From: Myxococcales bacterium
GTDB lineage: Bacteria; Myxococcota_A; Polyangia; Polyangiales; Polyangiaceae
Direction: 5' to 3'
NCBI GenBank assembly: GCA_016794345.1
Contig: JAEUKE010000296.1
Coordinates: 1 to 61,370 of the forward strand
Length of the DNA stretch: 61,370 nucleotides
Notes under the pieces: generated by a model
Seen by the model: only the letters and a program-made list of their open reading frames with translations
What the model was told of the DNA's origin: nothing
Databases searched by the model: none
Part shown: in pieces, positions 33,669-42,137 of the stretch
Layout of the letters: each line of letters opens with the position of its first letter
Numbering within the stretch: the first letter of the stretch is position 1
Made by a program: the position numbers and the translations under genes

Positions 33669-34810
33669 TCGATCTCGAGCCGCCGCGCGACCTCTGTGTC
33701 CCGGTCCCGGGCGCGGGCACCTTCGCCCGGATCTACGGGCTCGCCATCCGGCGGCTCCTCGCCGAGCTTCTCCGGCTCGCGAGGGCGCTGGGCGAGGACT
33801 CCGGGCTCGCGGCAGTCGGCCGCGTCCTCTCCCGTGCTCGCGCGGAGGAGCCGGGCGCGCTCGCGTCTCTGGCGTGCCTCCCGACAGTCGGCGTCCTGGT
33901 GAGAGGTCTGCGCGAGCCGCTCGTCGCGGCAACACGGCGCCGGTACCTCAACGAGCTCGCCGGGACGCTCGCCCTCGAGCTCGCTCACGCCGGGCTCCTG
34001 GCCGAGCCGATCGTGCTCGCCGATCCACCACGCGAGATCGTCGCGCTCGGTGCGCATCGGCGCGCGCGTGTCCTCGAGGGCGAGAGCCGGATCACGATCC
34101 TGCCGAGCGGGGAGGTGACAGGAGCGGAGCAAGACTCGCCCTACTCGCCGCTGATCGGCGGAATCCTCTTCGCCCAGGCGGACAACAACCCGCTGCGCAT
34201 GCTCGAGGCGCACCCCGACAAGGCGGGCAACGCCATCGATCTCGGCGGAAGGTCGCTCGCGGAGTGGACGGGCGCGCTCGTTCGCGCGCTCGACGCCATC
34301 GGCGCGCACCTGCCCGCGTTTCGCGCGGAGATCGATCTCGTCTTGCGACAGATGGTGCCTGTCGGGTTCTTCGAGGAGGCGCATCTGTCGGCCTCGTACC
34401 AGGAGGCGATCGGCACGGTGTACCTGAGCCTCCACGAGAGCCCGCTCACCATGGCCGAGGCCATCGTGCACGAGGTCTCTCACAACAAGATCAACGCGCT
34501 GCTGGAGCTCGATCCGATCATCGAAAACGACCGCGACGAGCGCTACGCGTCGCCGGTGAGGCCCGACCCGCGCCCCATCCACGGCGTGCTCCTCGCGGTG
34601 CACGCGTTTTTGCCCGTCGCGCGCCTCTACGAGCAGATGTTGGAGGCCGGGGCGGGCGAGTCGGCGGGCGAGATCGAGCACCACCTCGCGCGGGTGCGTC
34701 GCCTCAACGCGCAGGGCGCGGAGGTGCTCCTCGCCCACGGACGGCCGACGGCGATCGGCCGCGGGGTCTTCGAGGAGATCGAGCGCGAGGTCGCGAGGGC
34801 AAGGGACTAG
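33665..34810 (+). CDS. HExxH-motif putative peptide-modification protein (TIGR04267-like)
   Basis: A 381-residue soluble protein starting with GTG inside the upstream stop. The N-terminal 160 residues are helical. The conserved core is LSASYQEAIGTVYLSLHES, then AIVHEVSHNKINALLELDP with His269-Glu270-xx-His273, and YASPVRPDPRPIHGVLLAVHAF. This order (HExxH, short spacer, SPxRxDPRPxxG) is that of the HExxH family repeatedly found next to radical-SAM and other RiPP-type maturases. The motif should bind a metal; family members are thought to be non-haem iron oxygenases or peptidase-like enzymes that modify peptides rather than standard proteases. It is coupled on both sides to radical-SAM genes. 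Confidence 0.82.
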   Translation: MIDLEPPRDLCVPVPGAGTFARIYGLAIRRLLAELLRLARALGEDSGLAAVGRVLSRARAEEPGALASLACLPTVGVLVRGLREPLVAATRRRYLNELAGTLALELAHAGLLAEPIVLADPPREIVALGAHRRARVLEGESRITILPSGEVTGAEQDSPYSPLIGGILFAQADNNPLRMLEAHPDKAGNAIDLGGRSLAEWTGALVRALDAIGAHLPAFRAEIDLVLRQMVPVGFFEEAHLSASYQEAIGTVYLSLHESPLTMAEAIVHEVSHNKINALLELDPIIENDRDERYASPVRPDPRPIHGVLLAVHAFLPVARLYEQMLEAGAGESAGEIEHHLARVRRLNAQGAEVLLAHGRPTAIGRGVFEEIEREVARARD

Positions 34811-34812
34811 GC

Positions 34813-35919
34813 GTGGCGAACATCGGTTATTTGCAGGTCGTCCGCCATTGCAACCATTATTGTGGGTTCTGCTCCAACCCGTCGACGCCGTTCGAGCACA
34901 CCCTCGAGTCGATGAAGCGCCTGGTGGACGACCTCTGCGAGCGCGAGTACTTCGGCGTCGTCTTGACCGGGGGTGAGCCGACGCTCCACCCCGAGCTCCC
35001 GGCGATCGCGCGGTATGCCAAGGCGAGGGGCCTGCACGTGCGGATGATCACGAACGGCCACCGCCTCGCCCAGCCCGCATTTGCGAGCGCAATGGCGGAG
35101 GCGGGGCTCGACCTCGTGCACGTCTCGATCTATTCGGTTCGCGCCGAGGTGGAGGCGCGCCTGCGGGGCACGCCGGGGACGCTCCGGCTCGCGCTCGCGG
35201 CAATCGAGAACGCACACGCGTCGGGGATCGAGGTCAACGTCAACTGCGTGATCAACCGGCACAACGCCGACCACCTGGACGAAAACGTCGCGTTCTTAAC
35301 CGAACGGCACCCTTACGTCCGCCATTACGTCTGGAACAACCTCGACCCTTCGATGGGGCGCGCCGAGGTGAACCAGACGGAGTACCTCCCCAGCCTGCGG
35401 GCGTTCGAGGCCTCCCTGCACCGGGCGCTCTCGCTCCTGCACCGCACCGGCCGCACGTTCCGCGTCGAGCGCGTGCCGCTCTGTTACATGACCGAGTTCG
35501 CCTGGGCGAGCACGGAGACTCGCAAGATCGTCAAGTCGGAGGAGCGCGTCGTGCACTTCCTGGACGAGAAGCAGACGGTGCGACAGACCGAGTGGGAGCA
35601 CCAGTACGCGGCGGCTTGTTCGGTGTGCTCGCTGCGGTCGATCTGCGGCGGGCTGTTCGATCGCGGCGGCGCCTACGACCCGGCGGAGCTCGCGCCCGTC
35701 TTCGTCTCGCCGGAGCCCATCATCCGTGCCATCCGAGGCGATCGGCGAGACGACGGCCCTTCGGCCAAGCCCGCCCCGCTGCCCGAGGTCGGGCTCGTCA
35801 CGGAGGAGAGCCTGCGCAAACACGCGCGCAGGCGCGAGGTGGAGGCTCGGCGCGCGGCCGACCTCGGGATCGCGCCGGAGCGGGAAGGCGCGGATACGGA
35901 AGAGGAACGGATCGAGTAG
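34813..35919 (+). CDS. Radical-SAM protein of the main operon
   Basis: A 368-residue protein from the GTG two bases after the previous stop. CNHYCGFC gives Cys13, 17, 20; then VVLTGGEPTLHPELPAIARYA, MITNGHRLAQP, VSIYSVRAEVEARL and VNCVINRHNADHL. The C-terminal CSVCSLRSICGGLFDRGG repeats the CxxCx5C signature. After it comes a 75-residue acidic/basic tail (to EEERIE) not present in the sister enzymes. The segment VVHFLDEKQ...EWEHQYAAACSVC resembles HxsC-type endings, but I do not assign the symbol. The stop is within TAGACT, which may be a -10 for the next gene. Confidence 0.85.
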   Translation: MANIGYLQVVRHCNHYCGFCSNPSTPFEHTLESMKRLVDDLCEREYFGVVLTGGEPTLHPELPAIARYAKARGLHVRMITNGHRLAQPAFASAMAEAGLDLVHVSIYSVRAEVEARLRGTPGTLRLALAAIENAHASGIEVNVNCVINRHNADHLDENVAFLTERHPYVRHYVWNNLDPSMGRAEVNQTEYLPSLRAFEASLHRALSLLHRTGRTFRVERVPLCYMTEFAWASTETRKIVKSEERVVHFLDEKQTVRQTEWEHQYAAACSVCSLRSICGGLFDRGGAYDPAELAPVFVSPEPIIRAIRGDRRDDGPSAKPAPLPEVGLVTEESLRKHARRREVEARRAADLGIAPEREGADTEEERIE

Positions 35920-35922
35920 ACT
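35917..35922 (+). promoter_or_regulatory. Candidate internal -10 (TAGACT)
   Basis: TAGACT overlaps the upstream stop codon and ends nine bases before the ATG at 35932. It could provide a separate transcript for the HxsD-like/HxsB part. Confidence 0.3.
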
Positions 35923-35931
35923 CTGCGCCCG

Positions 35932-36345
35932 ATGGAAGGGTTCCGCATCGATCTGGACGGCGAGCTGTACCCGCTCGAAGCGGTCTACCAGGCGGCCTAC
36001 ACGAACCTCGATCGCGCCTGGGTCCTGCTCAAAAAGACCGAGACGGGCGTCGCTGCCACCGTTCGGTCGAAGCGTGCCGGCGTCACCGACGAGGTCGCAG
36101 CAGGGCGGCTGGGGAACGAGGCGCTCGCGCAGGCGTATCGCCTGTCGCTCGCGACGAGCGGCCGCCGCCTCATCGAGGCCATCACGACGCGCGCGATCGC
36201 CGGGGCGGCTGGGCCTCCCGGCCTGGACGAGCTGCTCGAGATGGAGATCGGTGACGCGACCGCGTTCGACGACCCGCTCGGCATCGCGATGAGCTGGGAA
36301 GAGAAATACGGCAAGAAGGCTCCCAAGAAGGAGGAAGGCGAATGA
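35932..36345 (+). CDS. HxsD-like small protein 1
   Basis: A 137-residue soluble protein. Its beginning IDLDGELYPLEAVYQAAYTN followed by LDRAWVLLKKTETG is the pattern of HxsD-type proteins of His-Xaa-Ser systems (beta strand, LYPLEA helix, aromatic, then DRAxVxL strand). The second half, NEALAQAYRLSLATSGRRLI, continues as long helices and a charged tail (KKAPKKEEGE). HxsD is a small conserved partner of the radical-SAM maturases, probably involved in substrate handling. It is four bases overlapped (ATGA) with the next, even smaller gene. Two HxsD-like proteins in one operon is unusual. Confidence 0.6.
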   Translation: MEGFRIDLDGELYPLEAVYQAAYTNLDRAWVLLKKTETGVAATVRSKRAGVTDEVAAGRLGNEALAQAYRLSLATSGRRLIEAITTRAIAGAAGPPGLDELLEMEIGDATAFDDPLGIAMSWEEKYGKKAPKKEEGE

Positions 36346-36578
36346 CCGAGCTCAGGTTCGACGAGGCGCTCTACGACGGGTTCGCCATCGACGAGGCCGC
36401 GAAGGTCTTCGAGCCCTTCCTCGCGATCGAGCGCGAGCGCGCGGGGGGCTTCTTCGTCTTGCGTGTCTCCCTGACCGAGGCCGCCGCGGCCGACGGCCAC
36501 GTCGAGGCGGACGCCGCGGCGGAGCTCGCGAACTACGCCCTCGGCAAGACGATCGAGCGGAAAGGCAGCTTCACGTGA
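36342..36578 (+). CDS. HxsD-like small protein 2
   Basis: A 78-residue protein. It begins MTELRFDEALYDGFAIDEAA, continues with strands FEPFLAIERE and FFVLRVSLTE, and ends with helix ELANYALGKTIERK. That last helix resembles the LLNDYxLRE stretch that defines HxsD-type proteins, placed directly in front of hxsB as in other His-Xaa-Ser loci. It starts in the previous stop (ATGA) and its own stop overlaps the hxsB start (GTGA). The strand-strand-helix order also resembles small peptide-recognition domains, so it could be the element that presents the substrate to the radical-SAM enzymes. Confidence 0.6.
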   Translation: MTELRFDEALYDGFAIDEAAKVFEPFLAIERERAGGFFVLRVSLTEAAAADGHVEADAAAELANYALGKTIERKGSFT

Positions 36579-38041
36579 CCTTCAGCGCCGACCTTCTCCC
36601 CATTCGCTTTCGGAGCGTGGGCCCCGACGTGCTCCTCACCAGTCCGTTCGGAGACTGGGCATTCGTCTCGCGTGACGAGCTCGCCGCGCTCTCCCGAGGG
36701 GAGCTCCCGGCGGATCTCGCGAGCAAGCTCGGCGCGCGCGGCTTCGTGAAGGGGCAGCTGGATCGGCAGAAGCTCAGCGAGCGCGTCGCGCGCAAGAAGC
36801 GCTTCCTCGGCTACGGACCGAACCTGCACATCGTCGTCGTCACGCTCCGGTGCAACGAGACCTGCGTCTACTGCCACGCGAGCCGCGCCGACATGACGGC
36901 CACACACACGGACATGACGCCGGAGATCGCCGAAAAGACGGTCGACTTCATCCTGCAGTCGACCTCGCCGGCGGTCACCATCGAGTTCCAGGGTGGGGAG
37001 CCGCTCGTGAACTTCCCGGTGGTGAAACACGTCATCGACTATGCGCTCGAGCGCAATCGCGCCTACGGCAAGCAGCTCGAGTTCACCATGGTGACGAACC
37101 TCGCCCTGATGGACGACGAGAAGCTGTCGTTCCTGCTCGAGAAGAAGGTCCAGATCTGCACGAGCGTGGACGGGCCGGAGCCGCTCCACAACAAGCAGCG
37201 CGTCCTCGCGGGCGGCAACGCACACCGCGCCGCGTGCGAGTGGATCCGCAAGATCAACCGCCGCTACGAGGAGATGGGGCTCGACCCGACCCTCTACCAC
37301 GTCGAAGCCCTCCTCACGACGACGCGGGAGGCGCTCCGCTACCCGCGCGAGATCGTCGACACGTACGTCTCGCTCGGCTGCCGGGCCATCTTCTTGCGGC
37401 CGGTGGATCCGTTCGGGTTCGCGGACAAGACCGCCAAGACGGTCGAATACGATCGCGCGGCGTACCACGATTTCTATCGCGCGGCGGTCGACCACATCAT
37501 CTCGCTGAACAAACAGGGTACGCAGGTCCTCGAGCGTTATGCGGCCATCTTCCTCACGAAGATCCTGGCGGACGAAGAGCCCAACTTCCTCGACATCCGC
37601 AGCCCAAGCGGCTCGGCCATCGGGGCGCTGGCGTACAACTACGACGGTCGGATCTTCACGAGCGACGAGGGCCGGATGATCCACGAAATGGGGGACAGCT
37701 CCTTCCAGATCGGGGACGTGCGGACGACACGTTACCGCGAGGCCATGCGGCACGAGACGGTGCGCGCGCTCGTCCTGGCTTCCGTCAGGGAGACGCAGCC
37801 CGACTGCGCGACGTGCACCTACGCTCCCTATTGCGGCGTCCAGCCGGAGCACAGCTACCTGTCCCAGGGGACGCTCTTCGGACGAATGCGCGAGAGCAGC
37901 CTCTGCAACGTCCACAAGGGCATCCAGGACTACCTGTTCGGCAAGCTCCGCGAGGGCGACCCCGACACGCTCTCCATCCTCGAGCGCTGGACGACCGTGC
38001 GCGAGCGCGCCCACTTCCTCCAGGCCTCGGCGGCCTCGTAG
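36575..38041 (+). CDS. hxsB: His-Xaa-Ser system radical-SAM maturase HxsB
   Basis: A 488-residue protein from GTG. The N-terminal 80 residues (LPIRFRSVGPDVLLTSPFG, GDWAFVSRDELAALSRGE) form the characteristic lead-in of HxsB. The radical-SAM centre CNETCVYC has Cys93, 97, 100 with HASRADMTATHTDMTPE after it; then VTIEFQGGEPLVNFPVVKH, MVTNLALMDDEKL and TSVDGPEPLHNKQR. The C-terminal part CATCTYAPYCGVQPEHSYLSQG and a final SLCNVHKGIQDYLFGKL give auxiliary cluster ligands typical of HxsB. The length matches. It closes the operon and is convergent with the channel gene. In these systems HxsB is one of the paired maturases acting on His-Xaa-Ser repeats; the chemistry of its product is not established here. 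Confidence 0.8.
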   Translation: MTFSADLLPIRFRSVGPDVLLTSPFGDWAFVSRDELAALSRGELPADLASKLGARGFVKGQLDRQKLSERVARKKRFLGYGPNLHIVVVTLRCNETCVYCHASRADMTATHTDMTPEIAEKTVDFILQSTSPAVTIEFQGGEPLVNFPVVKHVIDYALERNRAYGKQLEFTMVTNLALMDDEKLSFLLEKKVQICTSVDGPEPLHNKQRVLAGGNAHRAACEWIRKINRRYEEMGLDPTLYHVEALLTTTREALRYPREIVDTYVSLGCRAIFLRPVDPFGFADKTAKTVEYDRAAYHDFYRAAVDHIISLNKQGTQVLERYAAIFLTKILADEEPNFLDIRSPSGSAIGALAYNYDGRIFTSDEGRMIHEMGDSSFQIGDVRTTRYREAMRHETVRALVLASVRETQPDCATCTYAPYCGVQPEHSYLSQGTLFGRMRESSLCNVHKGIQDYLFGKLREGDPDTLSILERWTTVRERAHFLQASAAS

Positions 38042-38050
38042 AGGGGGAGC

Positions 38051-39940
38051 TCAGCTCTCGGCGATCACGACCAGGCGGTCGTCGGCGGCGAGCGTGACCT
38101 GGTCCGCCGGGCGAGGGTTCAGCTTCACCGTGCGGTCGGGCCCGGCCCCGCTGATGTAGCCGATGGCGATCTCGTTGCGTCGTTTGGCGGCGGCGATCAG
38201 GGTGGCGAACGACACGGGGCGGCTCGGCTGGACGTAGCCGGCGGCGTCCTTCAGGTAGACCTCGGAGCCGTCTGCGTCGAACAGATCCTCGAAGACCTCG
38301 GCGAGCGCCTTGTTCCCGGCCACCTGCGCGAGGAGCAGGCTGATGAGGTTGTCGCTGACGATGAAGTCGTCGGCCTTCGTGATCTCCGCGAGCTTCTGGT
38401 TTCGCGAGTCGAGCATCTCGCTCACGATCGAGAAGCTCTCGCCGTGTTTCTCCTCGATGTCCCGGAGGTGGAGCAAGGTGACGAGCGTGAGCGCGTCCGC
38501 CTCCTCGGCGCCGAGCCGGTCCGCGTAGGCGAGCGTCAGCACGTGCTGGAAGCGCGCGACCTCGAGCGAATCGAGCAGGGTGCGGTCGGTCGTATCGCCC
38601 GAGACGAATCGGACGGCGTGGTTCTGGAGCTTTCCTTCGAAGGCAGCCACGGCGGCCCGAGCCGCCTCGTCGCTCGCGACGACGGTGATCTCCGAGCCTT
38701 TCGCGCCATAATGGTCGAGCTCCCGGATGATATGCGCGCCGCGCGCGTTCCAGCCGAGGATGAGGGTCCGCTCCGGGCCTCGGGGCGCGGCGTCGCCGGA
38801 GACGATCGCGCTCGCGTCGACCGGGGCCGCGGTCGACGCGAGGGTGATCTTGCTGTCGTCCTCGGCGATGACGATGAGGCGGTCGCCGGCCTCGATGGCC
38901 GTGGTCATGGGCGGATTGACGAGTGCTCGGCCCGCTTTGGCGATGCCGATGACGGTAGCGTCCTCGTAGGCGGCGAGGCAATCGCCGAGCGTGCGCCCCA
39001 CGAGCGAGGGCTCCTCGCGGAAGTAGATCTCGTCACCGTCGAAGTCGAGCAGGTCCTGGTAAATGGCGGAGAGCCCCGACTGCCGCGACGTCTGCACGGC
39101 GATGCGGGCGATCACCTCGCTCGCGACGACGATCTCCACCTGGTCCTTGCCGACCATTCGACACGGCGTGCGGTTCTTGGGGTCTCGAATCTCCGCGACG
39201 ATGTGGTACTTGCCGGAGGCCTTCGGCTTGTGGGCAACCAGCGCGAGCACGGCCTTGATGACGCCCGCGTCAGGGTCGATGCTCCCCTCGGAGCCGAGCA
39301 CCACGACGGCCTCGGCGTGTTGGGGCGAGCCGATCTCCAGGTCGTCGAGGTCGATCGGGTTGCCCGAGCGACACACCACGCGTGAGCCGAGGAGCCGGGG
39401 GACCTTTGTGGCGATGGTCTCGTCCATTTCCACTTTGTCTCTGTCGGCGAGGACGACGATCGTCCGACCGCCCTCGCTCTCGGCGTCGATCGCAAGCTCG
39501 CGCACGATGGTCGGGAGGTGAGGGGACCAGCCCAGGATGAGGACGTGGTTCCGCTCGATGACCCGGCTGCGCCCGCGTCGCAGATCGGCGAGCTTGGAGT
39601 CGAGGCCGCTCGTGAGCACGCCGATGAAGGCGCTGACCACGAGGATGCCGCCGATTGTCACGAGGAACCAGAAGAAGAGGTAGAGCTTGCTGCCGTCGTC
39701 CCCGCCGACGGTCCCCGCGTCCATCGCGCGCATCGCGCTCATCCACACGAGCGTGACGAACCCGGGGCGCTCGCCGCCCTCCGCCTCCGGAGCGACGCCG
39801 GTCACCCAGATGAGCGCCGCGCCGATCAAGACGATGGTGAGCGAGGCGGCGAGGAGGGCGAAGACCAGCGCGCCGGGGCCACGCGACATGAAGTTGTCGA
39901 AGCGGTAGGCGAGGCGCTCCCGGAGCGAGGGCTCGTTCAT
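38051..39940 (-). CDS. CASTOR/POLLUX-like ion channel with RCK/TrkA domains
   Basis: A 629-residue protein. Hydrophobic segments at about 24-48 and 90-112 flank a pore-loop-like region (LVWMSAMRAMDAGTVGG). The cytoplasmic part has two nucleotide-binding RCK halves: HVLILGWSPHLPTIVREL (about 132-149) and RTLILGWNARGAHIIREL (about 390), each followed by TrkA-C-like segments (RTLGDCLAAYEDATVIGIAK; DRLVVIAED). This is the layout of bacterial relatives of plant CASTOR/POLLUX channels. It lies between the maturation operon and the halogenase on the minus strand. A direct role in peptide maturation is not obvious; it might give self-protection or be an unrelated neighbour. Confidence 0.85.
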   Translation of the reverse strand: MNEPSLRERLAYRFDNFMSRGPGALVFALLAASLTIVLIGAALIWVTGVAPEAEGGERPGFVTLVWMSAMRAMDAGTVGGDDGSKLYLFFWFLVTIGGILVVSAFIGVLTSGLDSKLADLRRGRSRVIERNHVLILGWSPHLPTIVRELAIDAESEGGRTIVVLADRDKVEMDETIATKVPRLLGSRVVCRSGNPIDLDDLEIGSPQHAEAVVVLGSEGSIDPDAGVIKAVLALVAHKPKASGKYHIVAEIRDPKNRTPCRMVGKDQVEIVVASEVIARIAVQTSRQSGLSAIYQDLLDFDGDEIYFREEPSLVGRTLGDCLAAYEDATVIGIAKAGRALVNPPMTTAIEAGDRLIVIAEDDSKITLASTAAPVDASAIVSGDAAPRGPERTLILGWNARGAHIIRELDHYGAKGSEITVVASDEAARAAVAAFEGKLQNHAVRFVSGDTTDRTLLDSLEVARFQHVLTLAYADRLGAEEADALTLVTLLHLRDIEEKHGESFSIVSEMLDSRNQKLAEITKADDFIVSDNLISLLLAQVAGNKALAEVFEDLFDADGSEVYLKDAAGYVQPSRPVSFATLIAAAKRRNEIAIGYISGAGPDRTVKLNPRPADQVTLAADDRLVVIAES

Positions 39941-40014
39941 CGCGGCTATCTCGCCGGATTCACCCTGCTTGTCCAGTCCCCTGGAACGGAACGCGCCCGG
40001 CGATCACGCGCTCG

Positions 40015-42081
40015 TCAGTTCTCCGGGAGGATGCGCCCGCAGGCGATTGTCGAGTAACCCGGGCACGAGAGCGCACGCAGGCACGCCTCCGCGCGGTCGA
40101 GCGATTCGGAGGTGGACGAGGAGCCTCGCAGCGCTTCGGCCAGCGAGCGACCGAGGTCGGCCGTCAACGCTCGGACCGAGGCGAGCCGCTCGACAGGCGT
40201 GCCGTCCCGATCTCGCCCGGGCTCGATCCAGACATCGACGAAGCGCATCCGCAAGGGAGCGATCTCGATCGACTCGGGCGGGAGCCGCGGCTCCGCGCGA
40301 ACGTAGAGGCGCGGCAGCGAAGGCTCGGGGGTGGCCAGCACGAGCGTCACCGGCGGCTCGTCGATGCGGGGTGATCGGAACGAGCGCGGATCGACGATCG
40401 TGAGCCCGGCGGGGAGCGGCGCCGCCTTCGTGGCGCGGCGCAGCGCGGTCCGCAGTCGATGTGCACGCAGCGGGCGGGACGGGTCGTCGGCGTGCTCGAC
40501 GATGCGCTCGAGGGCGGCGCGCGCTGCCGCCAGCCGCGGGTCGTCTGGATCTCGGAGCGGGTACGGCAGGATGTGAACGGTCCATCGAGACGAGCGCGGC
40601 GCGCCCTCGGCGGACTCTGCGACGACGGCGAGCGCAATCGGCTCCCGGTCGGCGTCCGCGAGCTCGAGCGCGACCGCTCGCCCGCGGGGCTGGTCGTGTG
40701 CGCTCCTCGCGACATGAGGGACCACCTGCAGGTCCAATCCTTGCTGCCGCAGCGTCACGAGGCGTGCCCGCCCGTCCGGGCCCAAGCGGAGCGCGCGCGG
40801 AGGAACGAGCCCTTGCGGGGGCGCGCCGTCGTCGACCTTGGCGCGGTCCCCGAGCGCCCGCGCGAGGCTCGAGCCGACGCGGTTGGGCTCGGGCTGCGCG
40901 GCGTTGCGCAAGAGACCCGCGGTCACGAACAAGAAGGCCAAGCGGGACGGAATGGCGTCGTGCACGCGCAAGATCGCGCGCGATTGCCAGTAGACCGAGT
41001 CGCGCCGGCCCTCCAGGCGATAGAAGCTCTTCACCTGGGCGAGCAGCTCGCGGAACGTCGTCGCGTATTGTTCGTCGTAGAAGCGCCGATAGACGGGCTC
41101 GTGCGCGGGGCGCGAGAGTGAGCTGTGGATGCACGCCGCCGCCCAGTAGGCGCTCGTCATGGCCAGGTGCACGCCGGTCGAGAGGATGGGGTCGACGAAG
41201 CAGGCCGCGTCACCGCACAAGAGGATGCCGGGGCCGCTCGTTCGTCGCGAGCGGTAGCTCCAGTCCCGCGCGGACGAGACCGGCTCCACGCGCTCCGCGC
41301 CGGAGAGCAGTTCCCAGATGGGCGCGCACGCGCGCAGCCGTGTTTCGTACCACGCGTCGAGCGGCTCGCCCTCGCCCAGTCGCGACGAGAAGCTCGTGAC
41401 CACTCCAACGCTCAGCCGATCGCGCAGAGGGATGCACCAGATCCACCCGCTCTCGATGCTGACGGTGAAGATGTGCCGAGCCGCGTGACCAGGGAGCCGG
41501 CGCGCGCCGCGCCAGTAGGACCACACCGCGAGGTTCTTGAGGCCGCGCACGAGCTTGCGCAGGCCGGCCCCCCGCGCGACGAGCGCGCCCTGGCCCGACG
41601 CGTCGACGACGAAGCGTGCTCGCTCGGCCCTCGTTCCGTGCTCGTCGCGGACCACGACGCCGGCTGCGCGGCCCGACTCGAAGAGGATCTCGCGCACGCG
41701 TGAGCCATCGCGAAAGACGGCGCCCGAGCGCGCCGCGTGACGGGCGAGGATCTCGTCGAACCGAGCCCGCTCGACGAAAAACGTATACGGGTGGGAGTCG
41801 AGCTCGCGGAAGTCGAGCTCCCATGGCGTCCGGTCGCGACCCCAGATGAAGGTCTGGCCCTCCTTGCGCACGAAGCCTTCTCGCTCGACCTCGTCCCGCA
41901 CGCCGAGCGCATCCAGGTACGGAAGGACGCCCGGCAGGAGCGACTCGCCGATGTGCTCACGCGGAAAGCGCTCACGGTCGAGCAAGAGCACGCGGCGCCC
42001 TTCACGCGCGAGGTAGGTCGCGACGCTCGAGCCAGCGGGGCCGGCTCCGACGACGATGACGTCCCAATCCACCTTGCTCAA
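40015..42081 (-). CDS. Flavin-dependent halogenase-like oxidoreductase with long C-terminal extension
   Basis: A 688-residue protein from the TTG at 42081 (SD-like GAGAGG three bases upstream); a GTG at 42072 is an alternative. FAD motif VVGAGPAGSSVA (11-22), RFPREHIGESLLPG (39-51) and Lys73 in FVRKEGQTFIWG match phenol/pyrrole-type halogenases, where that Lys forms the halogenating chloramine-like species. WIWCIP (213-218) is the WxWxIP block seen in flavin-dependent halogenases. GILLCGDAACFVDPILSTGVH closes the FAD fold. Beyond about residue 400 lie about 270 residues of basic and proline-rich sequence with a Cys-containing end (RALSCPGYSTIACG), longer than usual halogenases. It is divergent from the His-Gly-Ser precursor with only 56 bases between, suggesting co-regulation and a role on that peptide. 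It could equally be a monooxygenase. Confidence 0.7.
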   Translation of the reverse strand: MSKVDWDVIVVGAGPAGSSVATYLAREGRRVLLLDRERFPREHIGESLLPGVLPYLDALGVRDEVEREGFVRKEGQTFIWGRDRTPWELDFRELDSHPYTFFVERARFDEILARHAARSGAVFRDGSRVREILFESGRAAGVVVRDEHGTRAERARFVVDASGQGALVARGAGLRKLVRGLKNLAVWSYWRGARRLPGHAARHIFTVSIESGWIWCIPLRDRLSVGVVTSFSSRLGEGEPLDAWYETRLRACAPIWELLSGAERVEPVSSARDWSYRSRRTSGPGILLCGDAACFVDPILSTGVHLAMTSAYWAAACIHSSLSRPAHEPVYRRFYDEQYATTFRELLAQVKSFYRLEGRRDSVYWQSRAILRVHDAIPSRLAFLFVTAGLLRNAAQPEPNRVGSSLARALGDRAKVDDGAPPQGLVPPRALRLGPDGRARLVTLRQQGLDLQVVPHVARSAHDQPRGRAVALELADADREPIALAVVAESAEGAPRSSRWTVHILPYPLRDPDDPRLAAARAALERIVEHADDPSRPLRAHRLRTALRRATKAAPLPAGLTIVDPRSFRSPRIDEPPVTLVLATPEPSLPRLYVRAEPRLPPESIEIAPLRMRFVDVWIEPGRDRDGTPVERLASVRALTADLGRSLAEALRGSSSTSESLDRAEACLRALSCPGYSTIACGRILPEN

Positions 42082-42124
42082 TCGCCTCTCGCTGGCCAGG
42101 TTGCCGCAAGTCCTCTTCTCGGGG

Positions 42125-42130
42125 TATTCT
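42125..42130 (+). promoter_or_regulatory. Candidate -10 (TATTCT) of the precursor gene
   Basis: TTGCCG (42101-42106), an 18-base spacer and TATTCT (42125-42130) form a plausible promoter. TATTCT ends seven bases before the ATG at 42138, so the mRNA would be leaderless. Confidence 0.5.
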
Positions 42131-42137
42131 GCCGGCG

